This document shows, in pieces, positions 52,256 through 61,817 of a DNA stretch of 64,000 bases (position 1 is its first letter; every line of letters begins with the position of its first letter). The translations under genes were made by a program, and so were the position numbers. The stretch spans positions 1 to 64,000 of the forward strand of contig JAFSLV010000007.1 of NCBI GenBank assembly GCA_017448245.1. The letters run 5' to 3'. The notes under the pieces are model-generated. The model was not told where the DNA came from, searched no databases, and was given only the letters and a program-made list of their open reading frames with translations. This DNA is from Lachnospiraceae bacterium (GTDB lineage Bacteria; Bacillota; Clostridia; Lachnospirales; Lachnospiraceae).

Positions 52256-54904
52256 ATGCCTTCGATTTCGTCAAAGTATACGGAAGAACAGTTAAAGACT
52301 TTTAAGACCTGGCAGGACCGCTTCTGCAAGCTGACGGGGGTCTATGCCTTTTGTCTGGACGAAACGGGCAGGAGGATCACGACGCCGTCCGGCACGGGCG
52401 CGGACATCGAGGCGCTCTCCGGTGTCTTTGACGAAAAGCATGTGCGCGATCTGTATCTGCGCGTGGCGGAGTCGCCGATCGAGGACCAGGCGGTCGAGGA
52501 TACCGACTATCCCAATGTGCGGATTGCCGCGAGCGCAATCAAGGACCGCGACGGCAGACCGCTCCTTGTCTGGATCGTTTCCGCGGTCATCATGAACCGC
52601 GACACGGGCGCCAGGCGCTACAAGTATCCGATGCTCGACGGTGTCTCCCACCGCATCACGGAAGCCAGGATGTTTGACGCGCTCGACCTTCTGCGCGTGT
52701 CGATGCATACGCTCTTTGCGGTTGCGATCTCGAGGGATCAGGCGATCGAAAAGAGCAAGGAGAGCCAGCGGATCGAGCGCCGCATGACGGGAGAACTCTC
52801 CCGCGCGGAGGCGATGACGCAGATCGTCTCGCTCCTCGATTCCGATGACGCGATCGACGATATCCTGGAAAAAGAACTCAACTATATCAGCACCTACCTC
52901 AATATCTCGCATGCCTTCCTCGTGCATCTGCACAAGCTCGATGCGCTCGTGGACATCACGATGCAGTGGAAGGCCAGGGACGAGGAATACATCTTTACGC
53001 GTACCAAGGACATCGAGCGCTACTGGTTTCTCAACGGCGACACCGCGCAGGTCATCTCCTCGGACGCGCATATCCCGCCGGGCGAAAGGGAGCAGCTCGA
53101 TATCCTGGAGATCCGCGCGATCGCCGTTATGCCGATCTTTGTCAACAACGCGGTGGCCTTCTATGCCTGCTTTGCGGAGACGAGAAAGACCTACACGTGG
53201 CGTGTCGACGACGTCAAGTTTTTGTCGGACGCGATGCGCATCATCCAGTCGATCATCACCAAGCGCAACCAGAAGAATTCGCTGGTCGGCTCCTATGCCG
53301 CGCTCGAATCGATGCTCGACAACATCGGTTCCTCGATCTATGTGCGCGACATCCGCACGAACGGCCTGCTATTTGCCAACCGCTCCCTGCGCACGCATTT
53401 TTCCAGGGAACTGCGGGACGGCACCCTGGGCTCAATCTTTGAAGCCAGCGTACCGAACGGCTCGGACTCCGGCAACTATGAGATCTATCACCAGGACAGG
53501 GACCGCTGGTATGATCTGTATTATACGCACATCAAATGGGTGGATTTCCGCCCGGTATCGCTGTGCGCGATCTATGACATCACGGAGAAAAAGGTCTACC
53601 AGAAACGCATCGAGCAGCAGGCCTATACGGATTTCCTGACCGGGCTCTACAACCGTCTGTGCTTTGAAAGAGATCTCGCGCGTCATGTCGAGGAGGCCAA
53701 GCGCACGGGCAAAAAGGGTGCGCTCATGTACATCGACCTCGATGACTTCAAGCACATCAACGACGGACTCGGCCACCAGTACGGCGATATTCTCTTAAAG
53801 ACGATCAGCAAGGCGATGTCCTCCGTCTCGGGCCTCGAGGGGAGCTGCTACCGCATGGGCGGCGACGAATTCGTCGCGATCGTCACGAGCGAGCATTACG
53901 AGAGACTCGAACTCATCCTGGAGGACATCCAGGAGATCTTCAAAAAGCCCTGGTACTTAAAGGATGCCGACTATTACTGCACGATGAGCATGGGCACGGT
54001 CGAGTTTCCGACCGAGGGAGAGACCGTCACCGAGCTCATCCAGAAGGCGGACATCGCGATGTACGAGGCCAAAAAATCCGGCAAGAACCGGATCGCGCGC
54101 TATTCGGCCGATTTTGATACCGCCTCCGGCAGACGTCTCGACATGGAAAAGAACATGCGCGACGCGACGGTGGAGGGATACAGTGAATTCGAGATCTACT
54201 TCCAGCCGATCGTCAACACCGAGCTCGAGGGCAGTCCCTGCACGGGGGCGGAGGCGCTCGTGCGCTGGAATTCCAAGCTCGGATTTATCTCTCCCGCGGA
54301 GTTTATCCCGCTGGCGGAGTATCTCGGGCTCATCGGCCCGATCGGCAACCATGTGCTGGCGGAGGCCTGCAAGATCTGCAAGGAATGGAACGAAAACGAG
54401 CGTCCGGATTTTACGATCAATGTCAACCTCTCGGTCGTACAGCTTCTGCAGCCCGACATCGTCGATGTCGTGGGGGACGCGCTCCGCGAATCGGGACTCG
54501 ACCCCGACCACCTCACGCTCGAGGTGACGGAGTCGCTTGCGATCAACGATCTCGACCGCACCAAGGCGATCCTCATGAGCATCAAGCGGCTCGGTGTCCA
54601 TCTGGCACTTGATGATTTCGGTACGGGTTATTCTTCTCTCAACAATATCCGTGCGCTGCCCTTTGACATCATCAAGGTCGACCAGAACTTTGTCAAGGAT
54701 CTCACGGAGGACACCTATTCGCAGGCCTTTATCCGCATGATCGCGGAGCTTGCCGAGGCGATCGGCGCGGACGTCTGTGTGGAGGGAATCGAGACCGAGC
54801 AGCAGTTTAAGGTCGTCGAGCATATGAAGGTCAAGTTTATCCAGGGCTTCTACTTCAGTGAGCCGGTCAGCCGGAATCACTTCGAAGACAAATACGTCAG
54901 ATAA
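52256..54904 (+). CDS. PocR-like/GAF/GGDEF/EAL c-di-GMP enzyme
   Basis: This 882-residue cytoplasmic protein has an N-terminal domain (residues about 10-170, FCKLTGVYAFCLDETGRRI) that resembles PocR sensory domains. A GAF-like region (about 190-345) and a PAS-like region (about 350-445) follow. The GGDEF domain has YRMGGDEFVAIV. The EAL domain has EALVRW, LEVTES, DDFGTGYSSL, IIKVDQNFV and VEGIE, so the phosphodiesterase residues are intact. No RxxD inhibitory site is seen before GGDEF. It may be a net phosphodiesterase with GTP-controlled output. ATG 52256 is preferred to the GTG just before it. Confidence 0.93.
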   Translation: MPSISSKYTEEQLKTFKTWQDRFCKLTGVYAFCLDETGRRITTPSGTGADIEALSGVFDEKHVRDLYLRVAESPIEDQAVEDTDYPNVRIAASAIKDRDGRPLLVWIVSAVIMNRDTGARRYKYPMLDGVSHRITEARMFDALDLLRVSMHTLFAVAISRDQAIEKSKESQRIERRMTGELSRAEAMTQIVSLLDSDDAIDDILEKELNYISTYLNISHAFLVHLHKLDALVDITMQWKARDEEYIFTRTKDIERYWFLNGDTAQVISSDAHIPPGEREQLDILEIRAIAVMPIFVNNAVAFYACFAETRKTYTWRVDDVKFLSDAMRIIQSIITKRNQKNSLVGSYAALESMLDNIGSSIYVRDIRTNGLLFANRSLRTHFSRELRDGTLGSIFEASVPNGSDSGNYEIYHQDRDRWYDLYYTHIKWVDFRPVSLCAIYDITEKKVYQKRIEQQAYTDFLTGLYNRLCFERDLARHVEEAKRTGKKGALMYIDLDDFKHINDGLGHQYGDILLKTISKAMSSVSGLEGSCYRMGGDEFVAIVTSEHYERLELILEDIQEIFKKPWYLKDADYYCTMSMGTVEFPTEGETVTELIQKADIAMYEAKKSGKNRIARYSADFDTASGRRLDMEKNMRDATVEGYSEFEIYFQPIVNTELEGSPCTGAEALVRWNSKLGFISPAEFIPLAEYLGLIGPIGNHVLAEACKICKEWNENERPDFTINVNLSVVQLLQPDIVDVVGDALRESGLDPDHLTLEVTESLAINDLDRTKAILMSIKRLGVHLALDDFGTGYSSLNNIRALPFDIIKVDQNFVKDLTEDTYSQAFIRMIAELAEAIGADVCVEGIETEQQFKVVEHMKVKFIQGFYFSEPVSRNHFEDKYVR

Positions 54905-54916
54905 CAGGGGTATCTT

Positions 54917-56611
54917 ATGGAAACGGTATCGCGTAATTTTATCGAGGTTGAGATCGACAGGGATCTCAGGGAAGGCGTGTACGATCATGTTCAGACGAGG
55001 TTCCCGCCGGAGCCGAACGGCTTTCTGCATATCGGTCATGCCAAGTCGATCCTGCTCAACTACGGGATCGCGCGGCAGTATAAGGGAAAGTTCTGCCTGC
55101 GTTTTGACGACACCAATCCGTCCAAGGAAAAAGAAGAATTCATGCAGGCGATCATCAAGGACGTCAAATGGCTTACCGGGGACGACGACGTGGAGATCCG
55201 TTATGCCTCCGACTATTTTGACGCGATGTATGCGGCGGCCGTGCGCCTGATCAAAGAAGGCAAGGCCTATATCTCGACGCTGTCCGCGGAGGAGATCAGG
55301 TCCTACCGGGGAACGCTCACGGAGGGCGGAAAAGAGGATCCCGACAGGAACCGCGCACCGGAAGAAAGTCTCCGGATGTTTGAAGAGATGAAGAGCGGAT
55401 CGGTACCGGACGGCGCGATGACGCTGCGCGCAAAGATCGACATGCAGAGCGGCAACATCAACATGCGGGATCCCGTCATCTACCGCGTGGCGCATATCTC
55501 CCATCCGCGCACGGGAGACAAGTGGTGCATCTATCCGATGTATGATTTTGCGCATCCTTTGGAGGACGCGGTGGAGGGCACGACGCACTCCCTGTGCACG
55601 ATGGAATTTGAGGATCACAGACCGCTCTACGACTGGGTGATCAGGGAGAGCATGCCGGAGGGCGGAACGGGCGAGGGAAAGGAATGGGCCTCGACCCCGC
55701 GCCAGATCGAATTTGCCAAGATGTATCTCGAAAACATCGTGACCGGAAAGCGCTATATCAAAAAGATGGTGGAGGAGGGGATCGTCGACGGATGGGACGA
55801 CCCGAGACTCGTCGCGGTCGCGGCACTGCGCAGAAGGGGCTTTACGCCGGAAGCGATCCGGCAGTTTGTTGCGCTCTCGGGGATCTCCAAGGCACAGTCC
55901 GTGAGCGACTACGCGCTGCTCGAATACTGCCTCAGGGAGGATCTCAAATGCAAGGCGCCCCGTGTCTTTGCAATACTCGATCCCGTCAGACTCATCATCG
56001 ACAATTATCCGGAAGGGGTGACGGAGGAGATCGGGATCGAAAATAACAAAGAGGCACCGGAACTGGGCACGAGAAAGCTGCCCTTTTCCCGGGAGCTCTG
56101 GATCGAGCGCGAGGATTTCATGGAGGAGCCCGTCAAAAAATACCACCGGCTCTATCCCGGCAACGAGGTGCGCCTGATGAATGCCTATATCGTAACCTGC
56201 ACCTCCTGCGAAAAGGACGCGGAGGGAAGGGTTACGGCGGTGCACTGTACCTATGACAAGGACACAAAGAGCGGCATGCCCGGCGCCGACAAAAAGGTCA
56301 AGGGAACGATCCACTGGGTCGAGGCGTCATCGGCCTATACCGCAACCGTCCGTCTCTATGAGAATATCATCGACGAGGAGAAGGGCGTCTACAACGAGGA
56401 GGACGGTTCGCTCAATCTCAATCCCGATTCGGTAAGGGTCTGTGAGGGAGCCAAATGCGAGCCATCCTTAAAGGACGCGCAGGCCTTTGACCGCTTCCAG
56501 TTTGTGCGTGCGGGATATTTCTGCGTGGACGAAAAGGACCATACGCCGGGTGCGCCCGTTTTTCACAGAATCGTCTCGCTCAAGAGCTCCTTTAAACTGC
56601 CCGCCACATAA
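54917..56611 (+). CDS. glnS: glutaminyl-tRNA synthetase
   Basis: This 564-residue class I enzyme charges tRNA-Gln. The HIGH motif is in PPEPNGFLHIGHAKSIL. The KMSKS equivalent is VTGKRYIKKM, and VDGWDDPRL with RRRGFTPEAIRQF follows. The C-terminal beta-barrel anticodon domains cover about residues 350-564. The glutaminyl rather than glutamyl assignment rests on the HIGH context, the YPMYDFAHPLEDAVEGTTHSLCTMEF stretch (written here in part as a family mark) and overall length. It starts 12 bases after the EAL gene and may be cotranscribed with it. Confidence 0.95.
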   Translation: METVSRNFIEVEIDRDLREGVYDHVQTRFPPEPNGFLHIGHAKSILLNYGIARQYKGKFCLRFDDTNPSKEKEEFMQAIIKDVKWLTGDDDVEIRYASDYFDAMYAAAVRLIKEGKAYISTLSAEEIRSYRGTLTEGGKEDPDRNRAPEESLRMFEEMKSGSVPDGAMTLRAKIDMQSGNINMRDPVIYRVAHISHPRTGDKWCIYPMYDFAHPLEDAVEGTTHSLCTMEFEDHRPLYDWVIRESMPEGGTGEGKEWASTPRQIEFAKMYLENIVTGKRYIKKMVEEGIVDGWDDPRLVAVAALRRRGFTPEAIRQFVALSGISKAQSVSDYALLEYCLREDLKCKAPRVFAILDPVRLIIDNYPEGVTEEIGIENNKEAPELGTRKLPFSRELWIEREDFMEEPVKKYHRLYPGNEVRLMNAYIVTCTSCEKDAEGRVTAVHCTYDKDTKSGMPGADKKVKGTIHWVEASSAYTATVRLYENIIDEEKGVYNEEDGSLNLNPDSVRVCEGAKCEPSLKDAQAFDRFQFVRAGYFCVDEKDHTPGAPVFHRIVSLKSSFKLPAT

Positions 56612-56632
56612 ATGGCGAAAATGCGCGATCTG

Positions 56633-56641
56633 TGATACAAT
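56633..56641 (+). promoter_or_regulatory. extended -10 promoter of the DUF2225 gene
   Basis: TGA-TACAAT at 56633-56641 lies 36 bases before the start. The -35 region (TGGCGA, 56613-56618) is poor. Confidence 0.5.
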
Positions 56642-56677
56642 GGAAAGACCCACACATTTCCGAAAGGAAGAATGCCG

Positions 56678-57550
56678 ATGAGTATCTTTGAAGGTTTGGA
56701 AAAACTCGGGCTTGACGGTTTTGACGATCAGGCGCTCTATGCGGAAGAGGGAAAGGAAGCGCCGCCCCCTCCGCCCAAAAAGGAAGCGCCCAAGCCTCCG
56801 CCAAAGCTCGATAACGAAAAGGATTTTCTCTTTGACAAAAAGTATGTCTGCCCGATCTGCGCAAGGGAATTTACGTCCAAGACCGTGCGCACCGGCAAGG
56901 TGCATACCGAGCGGATCGATTATGACTTACGCCCCGTCTATGACACGGTCGACCAGGTCAAGTACGAGGTGATCGCATGTCCCAACTGCGGCTATGCGGC
57001 CCTCATCCGGTATCATGAAAAATCGACCGACAAGCAGCTGGCGCTGGTGCGCGAGGCGATCTCGTCGCGTTTCAAGGCGCTCGAGTGGGGCAAGGAGATC
57101 TATACCTACGACGAGGCCAAGCTGCGCTATCAGCTCGCGATCGCCAATGCCGTCGCGAGAAAGGCCAAGCCCAGCGAAAAAGGTTATCTGTGCTTAAAGA
57201 GTGCCTGGGTCATCCGCGGGGAGACCGACCGTCTGAAGGCCGACGGCGCGGATCCCGCAAAGATCGCGGAAAACGAGGCCGCGGAAAAGAAGCTCCTGGG
57301 CCAGGCGCTTGACGGATTTGAACAGGCAAGACAGACGGAGAATTATCCGATCGCCGGCATGGACGAGAAGACGCTCGACTATGTGATGTGTGCGCTGTAT
57401 CTGAGCCAGGACCGGTTCAAGGATTGCCAGCGGTTCCTCGGCGCGATCCTGATCAACCAGCACATCTCCGCCAATCTCCGATCCAAGGCGCAGGACTTAA
57501 AGACCAGACTCGACGAAAGAATGAAGGAAGTAAAAGCCGCGGGAGCTTAA
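56678..57550 (+). CDS. DUF2225 zinc-ribbon/helical protein
   Basis: This 290-residue protein has a proline/lysine-rich N-terminal stretch (residues about 24-45). A zinc-binding part follows (YVCPICAREFTSKTVRTGK, then VIACPNCGYAAL). A long helical, TPR-like C-terminal region covers about 110-290. This is the DUF2225 pattern, of unknown function and common in clostridia. The AAGGAA site favours ATG 56678 over the ATG two codons upstream. Its stop codon lies inside the loop of a terminator hairpin. Confidence 0.85.
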   Translation: MSIFEGLEKLGLDGFDDQALYAEEGKEAPPPPPKKEAPKPPPKLDNEKDFLFDKKYVCPICAREFTSKTVRTGKVHTERIDYDLRPVYDTVDQVKYEVIACPNCGYAALIRYHEKSTDKQLALVREAISSRFKALEWGKEIYTYDEAKLRYQLAIANAVARKAKPSEKGYLCLKSAWVIRGETDRLKADGADPAKIAENEAAEKKLLGQALDGFEQARQTENYPIAGMDEKTLDYVMCALYLSQDRFKDCQRFLGAILINQHISANLRSKAQDLKTRLDERMKEVKAAGA

Positions 57551-57566
57551 CCCCGCGGCTTTGTTC
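57533..57566. terminator. bidirectional intrinsic terminator overlapping a stop codon
   Basis: AAAGCCGCGGG (57533-57543) pairs with CCCGCGGCTTT (57552-57562), and the stop codon of the DUF2225 gene (57548-57550) is in the loop. The A/T ends allow termination of both the DUF2225 gene and the convergent small gene. Confidence 0.82.
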
Positions 57567-57595
57567 TTACAAGAAAGCGGTACACGGTTCCCCGG

Positions 57596-57892
57596 TCAGG
57601 CGTCCGTGTCGTCAAAAAAATCCTCGGTCTCCGCGGCGTCCTTGTCCGCTTCGTCCGTTGCGGCGTCCTTGTCCGCGGCATCGTCTGCCGGATGATCGAT
57701 GCTGACGTACTTGCGGTTTTCCTTTCCGGCATCCTCATCGTCCGCGTCGTCAAAGTCCCCGAAGTCGTCAAAATCATCATCAAAATCATCGGCAAGCGCC
57801 TTGTCGCGGCGGTTCATGTAATAGTAGGCGCCTGCGGCTGCCGCGCCGACCACCGTGCAAAATGCGACGAATTTACCGAATCCTTTTGCCAT
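57596..57892 (-). CDS. small membrane protein with an acidic tail
   Basis: This 98-residue protein begins MAKGFGKFVAFCTVVGAAAAGAYYYMN, one membrane segment followed by a short basic stretch. The rest is a very acidic tail (DDFDDDFDDFGDFDDADDED and onward), probably disordered and cytoplasmic. No family function is known to me. AGGAAAGG lies upstream on the minus strand. Similar small Gly/Ala membrane anchors with charged tails are common in Firmicutes. Confidence 0.75.
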   Translation of the reverse strand: MAKGFGKFVAFCTVVGAAAAGAYYYMNRRDKALADDFDDDFDDFGDFDDADDEDAGKENRKYVSIDHPADDAADKDAATDEADKDAAETEDFFDDTDA

Positions 57893-58014
57893 AATCCAAC
57901 CTGCCTTTCCTGTTGAAAAAAGATGCCGTCGCGTACTATTTTACCCCAAAGTACGTCCGAATGGAAGAAAAAGTTGAAAAAGCGCCGAAAAGCGTGGAAA
58001 AATCGGCGGACTGG

Positions 58015-58023
58015 TGGTATGAT
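58015..58023 (+). promoter_or_regulatory. extended -10 promoter of the TetR gene
   Basis: TGG-TATGAT at 58015-58023 precedes the gene by about 22 bases, with GGGAGG between. No strong -35 is seen (TGGAAA at 57995-58000). Confidence 0.55.
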
Positions 58024-58045
58024 AGTATAGACTGGGAGGGTCAAC

Positions 58046-58648
58046 ATGAACGAAAAGTTTTTTGATTTGCGTAAGGAAAAGCAGGACCGCATCATGGGCG
58101 CGGCGATGGAAGTATTTGCGCAGTGCGGTTACGAGCACGCATCCACCGATGACATGGTCAAGCGCGCACACATTTCCAAGGGTCTTTTGTTTCACTACTT
58201 CGGTTCCAAGCTGGGCTTGTATACGTTCCTCTACGATTACAGCGTGCGTTTTATGACGATGCAGTTTGCGCGTACGATTCCGGAGGGCGAGCGGGATTAC
58301 TTCCGTCTGCAGGAGTATCTTCTGGAGGCGTGGTCGGACGCGATGCGCCAGTATCCGTATATCCGCCTGTTCCTGATGGGGGCCGACGAGGAGACGGACG
58401 AGGAAGCGTTAAAGGAAATCACGGACAAGCGCGACGCCTATTCGCAGACGTTGTCCGATATCGCGGCGCGTTACGACGAAAAGCCCTTTAAGAGGGACGC
58501 GCCGGTCGAAATGGTGAGCAACATGGTCTGGTACGCACTGGCCGGTCTTTTGAAGGACATGGACAAGGAAGAGGAAGGCTGGCAGGACACCTATGTCGAA
58601 GTCGCCCGCGCCTACCTCGATATGATGCGGAGGATTTCCTGCCGGTAG
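58046..58648 (+). CDS. TetR/AcrR-family transcriptional regulator
   Basis: This 200-residue protein has an N-terminal helix-turn-helix at residues about 10-55 (RIMGAAMEVFAQCGYEHASTDDMVKRAHISKGLLFHYFGSK in family terms; the key recognition part is ISKGLLFHYFGSK). A helical ligand-binding domain of about 140 residues follows. The ligand and targets are unknown. It is 68 bases upstream of the PfkB-like gene, which has its own strong ribosome site. The pair may share a transcript. Confidence 0.92.
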   Translation: MNEKFFDLRKEKQDRIMGAAMEVFAQCGYEHASTDDMVKRAHISKGLLFHYFGSKLGLYTFLYDYSVRFMTMQFARTIPEGERDYFRLQEYLLEAWSDAMRQYPYIRLFLMGADEETDEEALKEITDKRDAYSQTLSDIAARYDEKPFKRDAPVEMVSNMVWYALAGLLKDMDKEEEGWQDTYVEVARAYLDMMRRISCR

Positions 58649-58716
58649 GGAACAGATACGGGAAGTGACCGGAACGCACAGGGTGTATGCGGACAGTCCG
58701 GAGAAACGGAGGAATT

Positions 58717-59637
58717 ATGAGCAAGGTAGTGGTTGCGGGAATCACGCAGGTCGAGACCATCGTCAAGGTGGACAGAATCCCGATCGAATTTCATCTGACG
58801 ACGGCAGGCAAGGACACGATCCACATGTCCGCGGGCGGCGACGCGTATAACGAGTCGCTGGCGCTGACGTGGCTCGGCAACGACGTGAAATTCTTCTCGA
58901 TCGTCGGAAAGAATATCGATGAGGGTCTGCTCAATCCGCCGGACCGCCGGATCACGCTCGATACGAAATACATGCTGCGTCTTCTGGAGGAGACGCCGCA
59001 GGTCGTCATCCTCTATGACAAGCAGCGCAGGCAGCAGCTCTTTGAGGACATCAAGAATCTGCGCGACGTGTCCTATGACATGGATCTCGCGGAGCCGGAG
59101 ATCAAAGACTGCGATCTGGTGGTGCTCGCCAATGCCAATTTCTGCCGCCCCTTTGTCAAGGCGGCCAAGGACCACAACAAAAAAATCGCGGTCAACATCC
59201 GCTCCTTCCGCAGGGAAAAAGAAAAATTCAACACGGACTTTTTGTCGAACGCCAACATCCTCTATTTCAGTGACGACGCGCTCGAAGAAGACCCGTACGA
59301 TTTTGTCAAATCGATCGAAAGCACCTACGGCACCGACATCATCATTCTGGGCCAGGGTGCCGAGGGCCTGATTCTGTTTGACCGCGAAAAGGACATCATC
59401 GCGCATTACAATACCGTCAAGACCAACGAGGTCGTCAACACGGCAGGGGCCGGTAACGCGCTGATTTCGTGCTTTTTGCACTTTTACATGGAGAACGGCG
59501 ATTCCGTTGCCGCAATCAAAAACGCATTGCTGTTCGCGTCCTACAAGATCGGCTACATGGGAACCTCCAACGGCTTTATGACGCCGGAGCAGGTCGAGCA
59601 GTGGCGCAATCTGATCTGGGGCATCAAGGGCGCATGA
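58717..59637 (+). CDS. PfkB-family protein with Asn in place of the catalytic Asp
   Basis: This 306-residue ribokinase-fold protein has SAGGDAYNESLALTWLG in the N-terminal signature region and VVNTAGAGNALIS in the C-terminal signature. Active PfkB kinases read DTxGAGD, where the last Asp is the catalytic base. Here it is Asn and the first Asp is also Asn. Kinase activity is therefore doubtful, and a sugar- or nucleoside-binding role is possible. GGAGG before ATG 58717 fixes the start. It follows a TetR gene and precedes malQ by about 20 bases, so a carbohydrate link is likely. Confidence 0.85.
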   Translation: MSKVVVAGITQVETIVKVDRIPIEFHLTTAGKDTIHMSAGGDAYNESLALTWLGNDVKFFSIVGKNIDEGLLNPPDRRITLDTKYMLRLLEETPQVVILYDKQRRQQLFEDIKNLRDVSYDMDLAEPEIKDCDLVVLANANFCRPFVKAAKDHNKKIAVNIRSFRREKEKFNTDFLSNANILYFSDDALEEDPYDFVKSIESTYGTDIIILGQGAEGLILFDREKDIIAHYNTVKTNEVVNTAGAGNALISCFLHFYMENGDSVAAIKNALLFASYKIGYMGTSNGFMTPEQVEQWRNLIWGIKGA

Positions 59638-59660
59638 TCCGAATCGGAGGTTGATGATTG

Positions 59661-61175
59661 ATGAGCAGGCACGGCCTGGGAAAAAGGGCATGCGGGATAC
59701 TGCTGCCCGTTTTTTCTCTCCCTTCCGCATACGGCATCGGTTCGCTTTCCAAGGAAGCGTTTGAATTTGTCGACTTTCTGAAGGACGCGGGCCAGTCGTA
59801 CTGGCAGATGCTGCCCGAGGGACCCACGGGCTACGGCGATTCTCCCTATGCGGCCTTTTCCACCTTTGCCGGCAATCCCTATTTTATCGATATCGAAGCG
59901 CTGATTGCGGACGGGCTCCTGACCAAAAGGGAAGCGGGCAGATACCGTTTTGGCGACGATCCCGTGCACATCGATTACGGACTGCTCTACAAAAACCGCC
60001 TGCGCCTCCTGCGCCTTGCGTATGAGCGCGGCAAAAGGGACGCGGCCCTGCAAAAAAAGATCAGCGCGTTTGAAAGAAAAAACCGCGCGTGGTTAAAGGA
60101 CTATGCGCTCTTTGCCGTGCTGAAGGAAAAAAACGGCGGAAAGAGCTGGGATACATGGGAAGACGGCGTGCGCCTGAGAAAACGCGCGGCGCTGCAAAGG
60201 GCATCCGCGGAATACAAAGACGGGATTTCGTTCCAGGTATTTTTGCAGTATCTCTTCGATACACAATGGCACCGCCTCAAGGCGTATGCCAACGAAAAGG
60301 GCATCGGGATCATCGGCGATCTTCCGATCTATGTCGCATTTGACAGCGCGGATACGTGGTCGCATCCGGAGCTCTTCTATCTCGATGACGACAGGCGTCC
60401 GATAGAAATCGCGGGATGTCCGCCGGATGATTTTGCCAGGCTCGGACAGCGCTGGGGCAATCCGCTCTACCGGTGGGACGTCCACAAAAAGACAGGCTAT
60501 GCCTGGTGGATTGAACGTTTCCGGCATGTTTTTTCGATGTATGACATCGTGCGCATCGACCATTTCCGCGGCTTTGAATCCTACTATGCGATCGATGCCT
60601 CGCACGAGACGGCCGAGCACGGTGTCTGGAGAAAGGGGCCGGGCGCGGATCTCTTTAAAAAGATGGAACAGGCACTCGGAAAAAAGCGCGTGATCGCGGA
60701 GGACCTCGGATTTCTCACACCGGCGGTCTACCGGATGATGCGCACGGTCGGCTATCCCGGAATGAAGGTATTGCAGTTTGCGTTTTATCCGGGAGAAAAC
60801 GACCATTACGAAAGCGAGTATCTGCCGTACCGCTACGCGCACAACTGTGTCGTCTATACCGGCACGCATGACAACGAGACGACGCGCGGATGGTTCGGGA
60901 CATTAAATAAAAAGGATCAGGCCTATACCAAACGGTATCTGGGCGCATCGACCGACCGCGATGTGACGCCGCAGATGATGCGCGCTGCGCTTTCTTCCGT
61001 CGCGGATACGGCGATCCTCCCGATGCAGGATATTCTGGGGCTTGGCAGATGGGCGAGGATCAACACGCCCTCGACGATCGGCGGCAACTGGTGCTGGCGG
61101 ATGAAGGACGGGGTCCTCACAAAAGCGCTTGCAAAGCGTTTGCGGCGCATGGCTGAGGATTACGGAAGGATATAA
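59661..61175 (+). CDS. malQ: 4-alpha-glucanotransferase
   Basis: This 504-residue GH77 enzyme transfers glucan segments between maltodextrins. It begins with GILLPVFSLPSAYGIGSLS and SYWQMLPEGPTGYGDSPYAAFSTFAGNP. The catalytic set is visible: VRIDHFRGF with the nucleophile Asp, VIAEDLGF with the acid Glu, and YTGTHDNETTRGW with the third acidic residue. GGAGG ten bases before ATG 59661 supports the start. It serves glycogen or maltodextrin use, and its neighbours on both sides include a PfkB-like protein and a DJ-1 protein. Confidence 0.95.
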   Translation: MSRHGLGKRACGILLPVFSLPSAYGIGSLSKEAFEFVDFLKDAGQSYWQMLPEGPTGYGDSPYAAFSTFAGNPYFIDIEALIADGLLTKREAGRYRFGDDPVHIDYGLLYKNRLRLLRLAYERGKRDAALQKKISAFERKNRAWLKDYALFAVLKEKNGGKSWDTWEDGVRLRKRAALQRASAEYKDGISFQVFLQYLFDTQWHRLKAYANEKGIGIIGDLPIYVAFDSADTWSHPELFYLDDDRRPIEIAGCPPDDFARLGQRWGNPLYRWDVHKKTGYAWWIERFRHVFSMYDIVRIDHFRGFESYYAIDASHETAEHGVWRKGPGADLFKKMEQALGKKRVIAEDLGFLTPAVYRMMRTVGYPGMKVLQFAFYPGENDHYESEYLPYRYAHNCVVYTGTHDNETTRGWFGTLNKKDQAYTKRYLGASTDRDVTPQMMRAALSSVADTAILPMQDILGLGRWARINTPSTIGGNWCWRMKDGVLTKALAKRLRRMAEDYGRI

Positions 61176-61217
61176 CGGCGACGCACGCCGAAAGGACAAG
61201 CAGACCGGAGGGACAGG

Positions 61218-61817
61218 ATGGCAATAGCGGTTTTTCTTGCGGAAGGATTTGAAGAGATCGAGGCGCTGACGGTGGTCGATCTCGCAAGGCGCGCGGGGAT
61301 TGAGACACGGATGGTCAGGGTCCCCGCCGGTGAAGAACACGGGGAGGCGGCATCGTGCTGTGAGGGCACAGATCCGTGCGTGACAGGCTCGCACGGGATC
61401 CGCGTCTGTGCGGATGAGGAGCTTTCGGAGACGGATCTGTCTTCTTTTGACATGCTGGTGTTGCCCGGGGGACTCCCCGGGACGACGAACCTCGCGTCCT
61501 GCGACGCGCTGACGGATGCGGTCAAATCGTTTCTGGACGCCGGAAAAAAAGTTGCCGCGATCTGCGCGGCTCCCGGGATCATCCTCGGCAGGAAAGGGTG
61601 GCTCAAAGGCCGCACGGCCGTCTCGCACCCGAGCGTGCGCTCCGACCTGAAGGACGCACAGGTCCCTGACGCGGACGCGGTGACGGACGACAATCTCATC
61701 ACCGCCTGCGGCATGGGATGCGCGATTCCTTTTGCGCTCGAGATCGTCAAAGCGCTGTGCGGGGAAGAAAAGGCGGAGGAGATCCGGCAGGCAATCGTTT
61801 ACAGGGCATACCAATGA
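61218..61817 (+). CDS. DJ-1/PfpI/ThiJ-family protein
   Basis: This 199-residue protein has the DJ-1 nucleophile elbow AAICAAPGIILG with the active Cys, and the supporting Glu in FLAEGFEEIEAL. LPGGLPGTTNL and the late TACGMGCAIPFALEIV complete the pattern. A Cys-containing insert (residues about 40-65: CCEGTDPC) is unusual. Members act as deglycases, chaperones or redox sensors; the specific role here is unknown. Its stop overlaps the next start (ATGA). Confidence 0.9.
   Translation: MAIAVFLAEGFEEIEALTVVDLARRAGIETRMVRVPAGEEHGEAASCCEGTDPCVTGSHGIRVCADEELSETDLSSFDMLVLPGGLPGTTNLASCDALTDAVKSFLDAGKKVAAICAAPGIILGRKGWLKGRTAVSHPSVRSDLKDAQVPDADAVTDDNLITACGMGCAIPFALEIVKALCGEEKAEEIRQAIVYRAYQ

Noticed and set aside
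53957-56314. A 785-codon open frame on the minus strand
   Set aside because: It is opposite the EAL/GGDEF and glnS genes, which have full family motifs. It has Arg/His/Asp-rich low-information composition, typical of antisense frames in GC-rich coding DNA.
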